Source: JAENWD01 sp963796915
GTDB taxonomy: Bacteria; Acidobacteriota; Vicinamibacteria; Vicinamibacterales; JAENWD01
Length of the DNA stretch: 64,000 bases
NCBI GenBank assembly: GCA_963796915.1
Contig: CAWCNI010000002.1
Coordinates: forward strand, 620,001 to 684,000
Direction: 5' to 3'
The notes under the pieces were generated by a model. That model was not told the DNA's origin. It was given only the letters and a program-made list of their open reading frames with translations, and did no database searches. How positions within the stretch are numbered: the first letter of the stretch is position 1; every line of letters starts with the position of its first letter. Both the position numbers and the translations under genes were made by a program. Below are positions 43,478 to 51,723 of this stretch, in pieces.

Positions 43478-44446
43478 ATGACACCTCCTGTCGCCGGGGC
43501 CGCGGACTTGACCCGGCCGCGGTCCATTCTCGACCTCGTTGGCAATACGCCGCTGCTTCGTCTGCGCCGCTTCGAGCGCGCTGACGGTCGCGTCCAGCTG
43601 TACGCCAAAGCCGAGTGGAAAAACCCCGGCGGCTCGGTCAAGGACCGCGCAGCCGTCGCCATGGTGCTTGACGGCGAGCGCAGGGGACTCCTGACCGCCG
43701 GACGGACCATCCTGGACGCCACCTCAGGCAACACCGGCATTGCATACGCCATGATCGGAGCCGCGCTGGGCTACCCGGTGAAGCTGTGCATGCCAGAGAA
43801 CGTGACGCCCGAACGCAAGCGCATGGTGCGGGCCTACGGCGCCGAGCTCGTGCTGACCGATCCGCTAGAGGGATCTGACGGCGCGATCCGCACCGTCCGC
43901 GAGATCTACCACGCCGACCCCGACCGCTATTACTACCCCGATCAGTACAGCAACCCGGCCAACTGGCGCGCGCATTACGAGACCACCGGGCCCGAGATTC
44001 TCGCGCAGACCGACGGCACGATCACGCACTTTGTCGCCGGCCTGGGCACGAGCGGCACGTTCATGGGCGCGGGGAGATTTTTCCGCGAAGCCCGGCCCGA
44101 GGTGAAGCTCATCTCCGTGCAGCCAGACACCGCGCTCCATGGCCTCGAGGGGTTGAAGCACATGGAGACCGCGATCGTCCCGTCGATCTACGATCCGGCG
44201 CTCGCCGACGTCGACATGCGTGTCGGCACCGAGGACTCGTTCTCGCTGACGCGGCGGCTGGCCACCGAGGAAGGGCTGCTCGTCGGCATCTCGTGCGGGG
44301 CGGCGTTGTCGGCCGCGCTTCGCATCAGCGACTCGATCGAGGAAGGCGTCGTCGTGATGATCTTCCCTGACGGCGGCGAGAAGTACCTGTCGGAACGGTT
44401 CTGGGAAGAGCCCCCGGAGGGGTCGTTTGTGAGCGGGGTCAACTGA
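43478..44446 (+). CDS. cysM: cysteine synthase of the CysM type
   Basis: 322-residue fold-type II PLP enzyme. VGNTPLLRLRRF, the PLP lysine in NPGGSVKDRAAV, TSGNTGIAYA, the phosphate loop GLGTSGTFMGAGR and VGISCGAA. In mycobacteria CysM couples O-phosphoserine with thiocarboxylated CysO. The three genes that follow (JAMM peptidase, carrier-E1-rhodanese fusion, desulfurase) reproduce that system, which favours the CysM assignment over CysK. An extended -10 (TGATAGGAT, 43441-43449) lies about 30 bases upstream. The JAMM gene starts 2 bases after the stop. Confidence 0.88.
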   Translation: MTPPVAGAADLTRPRSILDLVGNTPLLRLRRFERADGRVQLYAKAEWKNPGGSVKDRAAVAMVLDGERRGLLTAGRTILDATSGNTGIAYAMIGAALGYPVKLCMPENVTPERKRMVRAYGAELVLTDPLEGSDGAIRTVREIYHADPDRYYYPDQYSNPANWRAHYETTGPEILAQTDGTITHFVAGLGTSGTFMGAGRFFREARPEVKLISVQPDTALHGLEGLKHMETAIVPSIYDPALADVDMRVGTEDSFSLTRRLATEEGLLVGISCGAALSAALRISDSIEEGVVVMIFPDGGEKYLSERFWEEPPEGSFVSGVN

Positions 44447-44447
44447 C

Positions 44448-44903
44448 GTGTCCGAGCCGCTGCATCTTGGCGAGGGCGTCGTCGAGTCCATTGCCGCCCA
44501 CGGCCGCGAGACGTATCCGCATGAATGCTGCGGCGCACTGGTCGGGCGCGATGGCCGGGTGCGCTCCGCGGCGCCGCTGCCGAACACCACCGAGGAAGGC
44601 CCTCGCCGGCGATTTCTGGTCCGGCCGGGCGATTACCGTCAGGCGGAGAAGGCGGCGACAGACGCCGGCCTCGACCTCCTGGGGTTCTATCATTCGCATC
44701 CCGATCATCCGGCCAGGCCATCGCAATACGATCTCGACCACGCGTGGCCGTCGTTCTCGTATGTCATCGTCTCGGTGATGAACGGGGAAGCGGTGGACCT
44801 GCGCTCCTGGACGCTCCTCGATGATCGCTCCGCCTTCGACGAGCAGGCTGTCGAGGGCAATTCAATAGTCAATCGTCAAGACCCCATCAACTCACAATCC
44901 TGA
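44448..44903 (+). CDS. JAMM/MPN+ metallopeptidase, Mec-like
   Basis: 151 residues, GTG start right after cysM. The JAMM zinc site is complete: Glu in YPHECCGALVG and FYHSHPDHPARPSQYD (HxH-x7-S-x2-D). In Mycobacterium, Mec+ releases cysteine from the CysO-cysteine adduct; gene order here supports the same job. Because the carrier in this genome is fused to the E1 enzyme, it could also be the protease that frees the carrier C-terminus. The last ~15 residues are variable. Confidence 0.88.
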   Translation: MSEPLHLGEGVVESIAAHGRETYPHECCGALVGRDGRVRSAAPLPNTTEEGPRRRFLVRPGDYRQAEKAATDAGLDLLGFYHSHPDHPARPSQYDLDHAWPSFSYVIVSVMNGEAVDLRSWTLLDDRSAFDEQAVEGNSIVNRQDPINSQS

Positions 44904-44905
44904 TC

Positions 44906-46288
44906 ATGTCCACGAAAATAAACATTCCCACGCCGCTGCGGCCGTTCACCGGCAAGCGCGACATCGTCGAAGTCACCGGCGCCACTGTTGGCGAGCTGCT
45001 CGCACAGCTCACCGCGCAGCACGAAGGCCTCAAGAAGCACCTCTACAACGACGAGGGCAAGCTCCGGAGCTTCGTCAACATCTACCTGAACGACGAAGAC
45101 ATCCGGTATCTCGATCGCGAGCAGACGGCAGTCAAGCCCGGCGACACGCTGAGCATCATCCCGTCGGTCGCGGGCGGCGCCGGCGCGGTGGCTCCGCCGG
45201 CACAGCCGACATTGAACGCCGAAGAGACGATGCGGTACAGCCGGCACCTGATCCTGCCCGAAGTGGGAATGGAGGGGCAGAAGAAGCTGAAGGCTGCGCG
45301 CGTCCTGTGCATCGGCGCGGGCGGCCTGGGATCGCCGGTGGCGATGTACCTCGCCGCAGCCGGTGTCGGCACGCTCGGCATCGTCGACTTCGACGTCGTG
45401 GACTACAGCAACCTGCAGCGCCAGATCCTGCACGGCACGCCGGACGTCGGACGGCCGAAGCTGCAGTCGGCCAAGGACCGGATCCAGTCGCTCAACCCGC
45501 ACGTGAAGGTCGAGACCTACGACACGGCGGTGACCTCCGCCAACGCGCTCGACTTGTTCAAGGGCTACGACGTCATCGTCGACGGCACCGACAACTTCCC
45601 GACGCGGTATCTCGTCAACGACGCGTGCGTGCTGCTCGGCATTCCGAACGCTTACGGCAGCATCTTCCGCTTCGAGGGCCAGGCGTCGGTGTTTGCCACG
45701 AAGGAAGGCCCGTGCTACCGGTGCCTCTATCCCGAGCCGCCACCGCCGGGCCTGGTCCCGAGCTGCGCGGAAGGCGGCGTACTCGGCGTGTTGCCGGGGA
45801 TCGTCGGCTGCATCCAGGCGAACGAGACGCTGAAGCTGATCCTCGGGATCGGCGAACCGCTGATCGGCCGCTTCCTGGTGTTCGACGCGCTGCGGATGAA
45901 GTTCCGCGAGCTGAAGCTTCGCAAGGATCCGGACTGCCCGGTGTGCGGCACGCACCCGACTGTCACGGCGCTGATCGATTACGAGCAGTTCTGCGGCGTC
46001 GGCCCGGCCAACGCCGACGCGACGGAGGCGTCCCCGATGTCTGGTTCATCTGCCAACCAGGAGATCACGGTCCTCGAGCTGAAGGCGCGCCTGGACAAAG
46101 GCGAGGACCTGTTCATCCTCGACGTCCGCGAGCCGCACGAGTACCGAGATCAACCGCATTCCCGGCTCGGTGCTGATTCCGCTCGGCGAGCTGCCGGAGC
46201 GCTTCACCGAGCTCGACGCGAACCGCGAGATCATCTCGCAGTGCAAGTCGGGCATGCGCAGCGCGCGGGCCGCGACGTTCCTCCGTGA
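44906..46288 (+). CDS. CysO/ThiS-like carrier fused to MoeB/MoeZ-type E1, rhodanese domain lost by frameshift
   Basis: Residues 1-91 are a beta-grasp sulfur carrier ending IIPSVAGG, with Gly-Gly at 90-91, almost exactly where free CysO ends. A linker then leads straight into an E1: CIGAGGLGSPVAMY (135-148), adenylation residues DNLQRQ-like SNLQRQILH, zinc pairs CYRC (270-273) and CPVC (344-347), and the Cys in PSCAEGGVLG. A rhodanese follows (FILDVREPHEY), but one extra base at about 46144-46145 shifts the frame and the ORF ends at 46288 in unrelated sequence. Restoring the frame gives a complete rhodanese to 46373. The error may be from assembly. The role is to load sulfur on the carrier for cysteine (or molybdopterin) synthesis. 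Confidence 0.85.
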   Translation: MSTKINIPTPLRPFTGKRDIVEVTGATVGELLAQLTAQHEGLKKHLYNDEGKLRSFVNIYLNDEDIRYLDREQTAVKPGDTLSIIPSVAGGAGAVAPPAQPTLNAEETMRYSRHLILPEVGMEGQKKLKAARVLCIGAGGLGSPVAMYLAAAGVGTLGIVDFDVVDYSNLQRQILHGTPDVGRPKLQSAKDRIQSLNPHVKVETYDTAVTSANALDLFKGYDVIVDGTDNFPTRYLVNDACVLLGIPNAYGSIFRFEGQASVFATKEGPCYRCLYPEPPPPGLVPSCAEGGVLGVLPGIVGCIQANETLKLILGIGEPLIGRFLVFDALRMKFRELKLRKDPDCPVCGTHPTVTALIDYEQFCGVGPANADATEASPMSGSSANQEITVLELKARLDKGEDLFILDVREPHEYRDQPHSRLGADSARRAAGALHRARREPRDHLAVQVGHAQRAGRDVPP

Positions 46289-46373
46289 ACACGGCTTCAA
46301 GAACGTCCGCAACCTGAAGGGCGGCGTCCTGGCCTGGGTCGACCAGGTCGATCCGTCGCAGCCGAAGTACTGA
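46146..46373 (+). pseudogene. out-of-frame remainder of the rhodanese domain
   Basis: In the frame shifted by one base the text continues EINRIPGSVLIPLGELPERF, then the active-site loop SQCKSGMRSARA (Cys codon at 46242-46244) and GGVLAWVDQVD to a stop at 46371-46373. It aligns smoothly with the upstream DVREPHEY, so a single inserted C in TACCGAG (46142-46148) explains the break. A GTG at 46170 could in principle start it separately. Confidence 0.8.
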
Positions 46374-46377
46374 GATC

Positions 46378-46406
46378 GAGATGGCGCATCCAAGATGCGC
46401 CATCTC
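46378..46406. other. perfect hairpin between the E1 and desulfurase genes
   Basis: GAGATGGCGCATC (46378-46390), CAA, GATGCGCCATCTC (46394-46406): 13-base perfect arms. No T tract follows, so it is more likely an RNA processing or stability element or a mobile palindrome than a terminator. Confidence 0.7.
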
Positions 46407-46472
46407 GGGCTCCGGACTCCGGACTGCGGGCTGCGGTCCTGGAGCCTGAAGCCCGGAGCCTGGAGCCCGTTC

Positions 46473-47633
46473 GTGAAATTCCCCATCTACCTCGATTACC
46501 ACGCCAGCACGCCGGTCGACCCCAGGGCGCTCGAGGCGATGCTGCCGTATTTCACGGAGCACTTCGGCAACCCCGCGAGCCGGACGCACGCGTTCGGCTG
46601 GAAGGCTGATGACGCCGTCGAAACGGCTCGGCGTCAGGTCGCGGCACTCATCGGCGGTTCGGCGAAAGACGTCGTCTTCACGAGCGGCGCGACCGAGTCC
46701 AACAACCTCGCCATCAAGGGCGTCGCCCGCGCCAGGCGGGCACGGGGCAATCACGTCATCACGCTGGCGACCGAGCACAAGGCAGTGCTCGACAGCTGCG
46801 CGCGGCTCGAGCGCGAGGGCTTCGAGGTCACCTACCTCGGCGTCGGCAGCGACGGGCTGATCGATCTCGACAGCCTGCGCGACGCGATTACGGCAAAGAC
46901 GACGCTGGTGTCGGTGATGGCTGCCAACAACGAGATTGGCGTGCTGCAGCCGCTCGAGCGCATCGCCGCGCTCGTCCACGAACACGGCGCGCTGCTGCAC
47001 ACCGACGCCGTGCAGGCAGCGGGGAAGGTGCTGCTCAACGTCGCCGACCTGCCGGTGGATCTCCTGTCGCTGACCGCCCACAAGATGTACGGGCCGAAGG
47101 GTGTCGGCGCGCTGTACGTCCGGCGCACCGACCCGCGGATCGACCTGGAGCCGCTCGCCGACGGCGGCGGACACGAACGTGGCATGCGGTCCGGCACGCT
47201 GAACGTCGCCGGCATCGTCGGTTTCGGCAAAGCCGCCGAGATCGCGCGTGCGGAGATGTCGACGGAGCCTGCGCGCCTGGCAGCGCTGCGGGACCGGCTG
47301 CTCGATGGCCTGCGGGCCCGCATCCCGGATCTGCACGTCAACGGTTCGCTGACGGCGCGCCTGCCGCACAACCTCAATGTGAGCTTTCCCGGCGTGCCGG
47401 GAGAGTCGCTCCTGGTCGGCATCGACGATCTCTGCGTCTCCGCCGGTTCTGCCTGCTCGTCCGGCAGCGAGGAGCCGCCTTACGTCCTGCGCGCGCTCGG
47501 CATGGACCCGGATCTCGCCCGCGCCTCGATCCGGTTCGGCCTTGGCCGTTACACCACTGCCGAAGAAATCGACTACGCCATCGACAAGGTGGCAGCCGTC
47601 GTGAGCCAATTGCGCCACAGCACGGCGTTCTAG
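46473..47633 (+). CDS. cysteine desulfurase, NifS/IscS family
   Basis: 386 residues from GTG 46473 (GGAG 7 bases upstream); a longer frame to 46395 reads through a low-complexity spacer. Motifs: LDYHASTPVDPRAL, FTSGATESNNLAI, TEHKAVLDS, HTDAVQAAGK, PLP lysine in LTAHKMYGPKG, and the active-site Cys in SAGSACSSGSEEPP. The ~12-residue Cys loop fits group I (IscS/NifS). No iscU or other Fe-S genes follow, so here it probably supplies persulfide to the rhodanese-E1-carrier system. Confidence 0.9.
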   Translation: MKFPIYLDYHASTPVDPRALEAMLPYFTEHFGNPASRTHAFGWKADDAVETARRQVAALIGGSAKDVVFTSGATESNNLAIKGVARARRARGNHVITLATEHKAVLDSCARLEREGFEVTYLGVGSDGLIDLDSLRDAITAKTTLVSVMAANNEIGVLQPLERIAALVHEHGALLHTDAVQAAGKVLLNVADLPVDLLSLTAHKMYGPKGVGALYVRRTDPRIDLEPLADGGGHERGMRSGTLNVAGIVGFGKAAEIARAEMSTEPARLAALRDRLLDGLRARIPDLHVNGSLTARLPHNLNVSFPGVPGESLLVGIDDLCVSAGSACSSGSEEPPYVLRALGMDPDLARASIRFGLGRYTTAEEIDYAIDKVAAVVSQLRHSTAF

Positions 47634-47720
47634 CCGGCCCGGTGGCGCCGCGATGTTGCGGCGTTGTTGCGGATGGTTGAACTTGCGTTTGAGCGCCGTC
47701 AGGCGTCAAATAGCCTCATC

Positions 47721-48113
47721 ATGCGTGCGACGGTCCGCTTCCTCATCGTCGCCCTGGCACTCTCCTCTCCAGCCGGGGCCGGCACTCTTCGTCAGGACCC
47801 GAAGCCCGAATCCCCCGTGTCGATCGAGCGGATCAAGCGCGGGCTGGAGCAGCCGGCGCCGAAGACGACCCTCGACGCCTACCGGCTCTCGTACTACGTG
47901 TCGGTCATCGCGACGGCGCCCCCGGTCAACATCTTCAAGGACTTCGATGCGACGGGCCCCGGCCCCGTCGCCGGCAGCATCGTCTCGCACCAGGACATGA
48001 TCTCGTTCATCACTCCCAAGGAATTCAGTTCGCCACCTGCCGACCTGCTCGGGACCGCAATCTGGGTGTCGACGAAACTGGCGAAGAAGATCAAAGAGAA
48101 CCACGACCAGTAG
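47721..48113 (+). CDS. small secreted hypothetical protein
   Basis: 130 residues from ATG 47721. Signal peptide (RFLIVALALSSPAGAG), then a soluble domain with SIERIKRGLEQPAPKTTLD, YYVSVIATAPPVNIFKDFD and a basic C-terminal helix. No family recognised. Codon use matches its neighbours. Confidence 0.65.
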   Translation: MRATVRFLIVALALSSPAGAGTLRQDPKPESPVSIERIKRGLEQPAPKTTLDAYRLSYYVSVIATAPPVNIFKDFDATGPGPVAGSIVSHQDMISFITPKEFSSPPADLLGTAIWVSTKLAKKIKENHDQ

Positions 48114-48150
48114 CCGTGGTCGCTGGCCTCTGTAGTACGATGCCGGATCG

Positions 48151-48996
48151 ATGAAGATCTCCATCGCTCACAGCCCTGATTCCGACGACGCGTTCATGTT
48201 CTACGGGCTTGCCACCGGCAAGGTCCCGACCGGCGATCTCGAGCTTGTCCATGTCCTGTCGGACATCGAGACACTCAACCGCGCCGCGTTCGAAGGCAAG
48301 TACGAGATCTCGGCGGTCTCGTTTCACGCCTACGCGCACCTCACCGACAAGTACATCCTGCTCCCGCACGGCGCCAGCATGGGCGACAACTACGGCCCGA
48401 TGGTCGTGGTCCGGCGCGACGGGCCGACGTCACTTGACGGCGTCACTGTCGCCATCCCCGGCACGCTGACGACGGCGTTTCTAGCGCTGCGTCTCTACAA
48501 GCCGGACGTGAAGTACGTCGTGATGCCGTTCGACGAGATCCTGGAAGCGGTGCGCGACGGCAAGGTCGAAGCCGGCCTGCTGATTCACGAGGGCCAGCTG
48601 ACGTACGAGCAGGAAGGCCTGCGCAAGATCGTGGACTTCGGCGAGTGGTGGGCGGAACGCACCGGCGGCCTGCCGCTGCCGCTTGGCGGCAACGTCATCA
48701 GGCGCGACCTCGGGCCCGAGCTGATCGCCCGGCTGTCGCACCTGCTGCACGACAGCATCGCCTACTCGCTCGAGCACCGCGAGGATGCCGTCACCCACGC
48801 GATGCAATACGGCCGAGGGCTGGATCGGTCCAGCACAGACACCTTCGTCGGGATGTACGTGAACGACCTCACCCTCGACTACGGCGACCGCGGTCGAGAA
48901 GCGGTGCACCGGCTGCTTGGCGAGGCGGCGTCGAAGGGACTGATTCCGCCGGTGGACGTCGTGTTTGCGCCCGGAGGCGCACCGCTCAGGTCGTAA
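48151..48996 (+). CDS. mqnD: MqnD-like enzyme/ligand-binding protein (futalosine menaquinone pathway)
   Basis: 281 residues of the periplasmic-binding-protein fold but without a signal peptide, as for MqnA/MqnD. N-terminal ISIAHSPDSDDAFMFYGLA and the central AIPGTLTTAFLALRLY with DEILEAVRDGKVEAGLLIHEGQLTY fit MqnD, which makes 1,4-dihydroxy-6-naphthoate from cyclic dehypoxanthine futalosine. MqnE, encoded at 55.8 kb, supports the pathway. Its stop overlaps the convergent btuF-like gene by 11 bases. TACGAT, 9 bases before the ATG, hints at a near-leaderless start. Confidence 0.75.
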   Translation: MKISIAHSPDSDDAFMFYGLATGKVPTGDLELVHVLSDIETLNRAAFEGKYEISAVSFHAYAHLTDKYILLPHGASMGDNYGPMVVVRRDGPTSLDGVTVAIPGTLTTAFLALRLYKPDVKYVVMPFDEILEAVRDGKVEAGLLIHEGQLTYEQEGLRKIVDFGEWWAERTGGLPLPLGGNVIRRDLGPELIARLSHLLHDSIAYSLEHREDAVTHAMQYGRGLDRSSTDTFVGMYVNDLTLDYGDRGREAVHRLLGEAASKGLIPPVDVVFAPGGAPLRS

Positions 48997-49771
48997 CGGC
49001 CCGCCGGACCAGCGCGTGCAGTTGCTGCACGCCGTCGGTCAGCGCCGCCGGTCCCGGCTGCAGGATCAGCGCGGACTTGATTTCGTAGATGTGATTTCTC
49101 GCGATCGCGGCTGTCCGGTCCCATCCGGCCCGCGAGGCGATCGCTTCCGGCCGCACGCGCTTCCCGCACCACGACGCGACAATCAGCTCAGGATCGCGCC
49201 GTACGACGTCCTCAGGACTGACGATGCGGTCCTTGGCGAGCCCCTTCTCGAGGAGCTCCGGGAATATCGGCGAGCCACCCGCCATCGTCACGAGCTCTTC
49301 GACCCACTGGATGCCGGAGATCATCGGGTCCGGCCATTCCTCGAAATACGTGCGCGGCCGCCGTGGCAGCGCGTCGGCCTGGCGGCGGATGTCGTCCAGG
49401 CCCGTTTCGAGCGACTCGACCAACGCCACGGCGCGATCGGATCGACCGACGAGGCCGCCCACGACGAGGATCATCTGGAGGATTTCCGCGACCGAGCGCT
49501 GGTTGAATGTGAAGACGGCGTGCCCGCGCCTGACCAGCTCGCGCGTCAGGTCGGCCTGCAGATCGGAGAACGCCAGAATCAGGTCCGGCTCGAGGGCCTC
49601 GATCGCGTCGAACCTGGCGTTCAGGAAACTCGAGATGCGGGGCTTCTGCCTGGCCTCGGGCGGCCGCACGGTGTAGCCCGAGACGCCGACGACACGGTCG
49701 CCCTCGCCGAGCAGGTAGAGGGTCTCGGTGGTTTCCTCGGTGAGGCAGACGATCCGCGATGGGTACGACAT
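48986..49771 (-). CDS. BtuF-like cobalamin-binding protein without signal peptide
   Basis: 261 residues of the helical-backbone binding-protein fold: RIVCLTEETTETLYLLGEGDRVVGVSGYTVRP, ALEPDLILAFSDLQADLTREL, VEELVTMAGGSPIFPE, VRRDPELIVASWCGKRVRPE. It starts directly in the mature fold, with no export signal. It is the fifth gene behind the cobalamin riboswitch, 12 bases after btuF. A cytoplasmic binding or storage role for corrinoid is possible; the alternative is export through a missed start. Confidence 0.8.
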   Translation of the reverse strand: MSYPSRIVCLTEETTETLYLLGEGDRVVGVSGYTVRPPEARQKPRISSFLNARFDAIEALEPDLILAFSDLQADLTRELVRRGHAVFTFNQRSVAEILQMILVVGGLVGRSDRAVALVESLETGLDDIRRQADALPRRPRTYFEEWPDPMISGIQWVEELVTMAGGSPIFPELLEKGLAKDRIVSPEDVVRRDPELIVASWCGKRVRPEAIASRAGWDRTAAIARNHIYEIKSALILQPGPAALTDGVQQLHALVRRAVTT

Positions 49772-49783
49772 CGCCGGCGCCGG

Positions 49784-50662
49784 TCAGTGACCGACGTACG
49801 CGTCCGGATGAAGTGCCCGGGCGAGGCGTTCGGTGCCGGCCGCGACGCGTGGGCCGGCGGTGATCAGGTCGCTGCCCACGAGCGCGATGACGCGATGCGT
49901 GCGCACGGCGGGCACTGAGGCGAGAGTATTCCAGGCATCGAGATTCGGCGGCGCCTCGTCGCTGGCGCGGAGCTCGAGAATCACGTCCGGCGCGCGCGTC
50001 AGAATCAACTCGGTGGTGGCCTGCACGGACTCGCGGGCGATGTCCGCGAACACGTCCTCGCCGCCGGCGATGTCCAGCATGTCGTGCATGAACCCGACGC
50101 CGCCGCTGGCGTAGGCGTTGCGGAGCGACCCTGGCGCGCGTCCGAACACCACCAGCGTGCGCGGGCGCGGGCGGCCGGCGACGCGCTTTCTGGTCTCGTC
50201 GAGTGACGCCCGGATGGCCGCGACTACGCGGGCCGCGCCATCGACGTCTCCAGTCCGCGCACCGAGTGACGTGAGGACGGACAGGATGTCGGCCAGCGAG
50301 CCGTGACGATACGAGAAGCGACCGATGCCCGCGCGCTCGAGCTGTCGGCTCAGGTCGTCCTGGCTGCCGTAGACGACCACGAGGTCGGGTCGCAACGCGA
50401 GGATGCGCTCGACATCCGGATCGAGGAGTGCGCCGACGCGAGGCAGCGACGCCACAGCGGCCGGTTCGCTGTCGAAGCTACTGACGGCGATCACGCGTGG
50501 CCCGGCGCCGATGGCAAACAGCATCTCCGTCGCAGCGGGCACCAGCGAGATAATCCGCGCCGGCCGCGTCTGGGCCACGAGTGACGCGGCCAGCAGGACG
50601 ATCGCCGCCGCCAGGCCCCGGCCGGCGAACCGGCGGAGATGGCGGACGACAGCGCGAGGCAT
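49784..50662 (-). CDS. btuF: periplasmic cobalamin-binding protein
   Basis: 292 residues from ATG 50662, with a signal peptide (FAGRGLAAAIVLLAASLVAQ). Fold signatures: RIISLVPAATEMLFAIGAGPRVIAVSSFD, ILALRPDLVVVYGSQDDLSRQL, MLDIAGGEDVFADIARES and ELILTRAPDVILELR. It would pass vitamin B12 to BtuC in the inner membrane. The start follows the btuC stop by 2 bases. Confidence 0.88.
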   Translation of the reverse strand: MPRAVVRHLRRFAGRGLAAAIVLLAASLVAQTRPARIISLVPAATEMLFAIGAGPRVIAVSSFDSEPAAVASLPRVGALLDPDVERILALRPDLVVVYGSQDDLSRQLERAGIGRFSYRHGSLADILSVLTSLGARTGDVDGAARVVAAIRASLDETRKRVAGRPRPRTLVVFGRAPGSLRNAYASGGVGFMHDMLDIAGGEDVFADIARESVQATTELILTRAPDVILELRASDEAPPNLDAWNTLASVPAVRTHRVIALVGSDLITAGPRVAAGTERLARALHPDAYVGH

Positions 50663-50664
50663 AG

Positions 50665-51723
50665 TCACGGCTGACGGACCAGCAGCCAGAGGAAGAACGG
50701 GCCCCCGATCAACGCCGTGACGATGCCGACAGGCAGTTCGAGCGGCGCGAGCACCGTCCGCGAGATGAGGTCGCACAACACCAGGAACGCGGCGCCGAAG
50801 CCAAGCGACGCCGGCACCACGAGCCGGTGATCGGGTCCCACGATCAGCCGCACCAGATGCGGCACGACGATGCCGACGAAGCCGACGGGACCGCCGATCG
50901 AGACCGCGGCCCCGGTGGCGAGCGACGCGCTGAAAAACGCAATCCGTTCAGTCCTGAGGACGTTGACGCCGCGTGCGGCCGCCATGTCCTCGCCAAGCGA
51001 CAGCACGTTCAACGCCGGCGCCAGGCCGATGAACGCCACGAATGCCACGAGGAGCATCGGGAGCGCGACGACGAGCGGGCGATAGCTCGCCACGTCCAGA
51101 TCGCCGAGGAGCCACCGCAGCGTCTGCAGGGTCTGCGTCATGTCGGCGAAGTACTGCACGAGCAGGATCAGCGCAGAGAGGCAGGAGTTCACTGTCACGC
51201 CTGCCAGCAGCAGGACAGCGGTGGAGAAGCCACGGCTGCGGGCCGTGGCCATCAGGTAGACCACCGCGACGGCCGCGAGGGCGCCGAGAAAGCTTGCCGC
51301 GGGAACGGCGGCCCACGCCAGCGTCGAGACGACGCCTCCCGCGGTCAGGGCCAGCATCGCGCCGAGCGACGCGCCCGCCGAGATGCCGAGGGTAAATGGC
51401 GTCGCCAGCGGGTTGCGCAGCAGCGCCTGGAACATGACGCCGGAGGTTGCCAGCGCGGCGCCGACCAGGGCGGCCGCGATCACTCGCGGCAGTCGCGCGA
51501 CGAAGAAGATCTGCGCGTCGACGTTGTTGGCCCATGGCTGCGACCAGTCGAACGCGCGCAGCAGGCTGATGTGGGTGCTGCCGGCCAGCGGCGCCGTGAC
51601 CACCGCCGCCAGCGCCAGCACCAGCGAGCCGAGCGCGACCACCGCCATCCGGCCCTTGATGCCCGTGGTCATCGGCCGGACCGGGGCGAGATCGGAGACG
51701 AGCGACTCGCCCAGCAGCCTCAC
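50665..51723 (-). CDS. btuC: FecCD-family cobalamin transport permease
   Basis: 352 residues with about ten membrane helices. Conserved segments: RLPRVIAAALVGAALATSGVMFQALLRNPLATPFTLGISAGASLGA, GVTVNSCLSALI, LRWLLGDL and GPVGFVGIVVPHLVRLIVGPDHR (the loop that meets the ATPase). The GTG start overlaps the btuD stop (GTGA); an inner ATG at about residue 18 is possible. Forms the inner-membrane channel with BtuD. Confidence 0.9.
   Translation of the reverse strand: MRLLGESLVSDLAPVRPMTTGIKGRMAVVALGSLVLALAAVVTAPLAGSTHISLLRAFDWSQPWANNVDAQIFFVARLPRVIAAALVGAALATSGVMFQALLRNPLATPFTLGISAGASLGAMLALTAGGVVSTLAWAAVPAASFLGALAAVAVVYLMATARSRGFSTAVLLLAGVTVNSCLSALILLVQYFADMTQTLQTLRWLLGDLDVASYRPLVVALPMLLVAFVAFIGLAPALNVLSLGEDMAAARGVNVLRTERIAFFSASLATGAAVSIGGPVGFVGIVVPHLVRLIVGPDHRLVVPASLGFGAAFLVLCDLISRTVLAPLELPVGIVTALIGGPFFLWLLVRQP

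Noticed and set aside
46378..46406. Intrinsic terminator after the rhodanese
   Set aside because: Perfect stem, but GGGCTCCGG follows it instead of a T tract, so it is reported as an unexplained hairpin.
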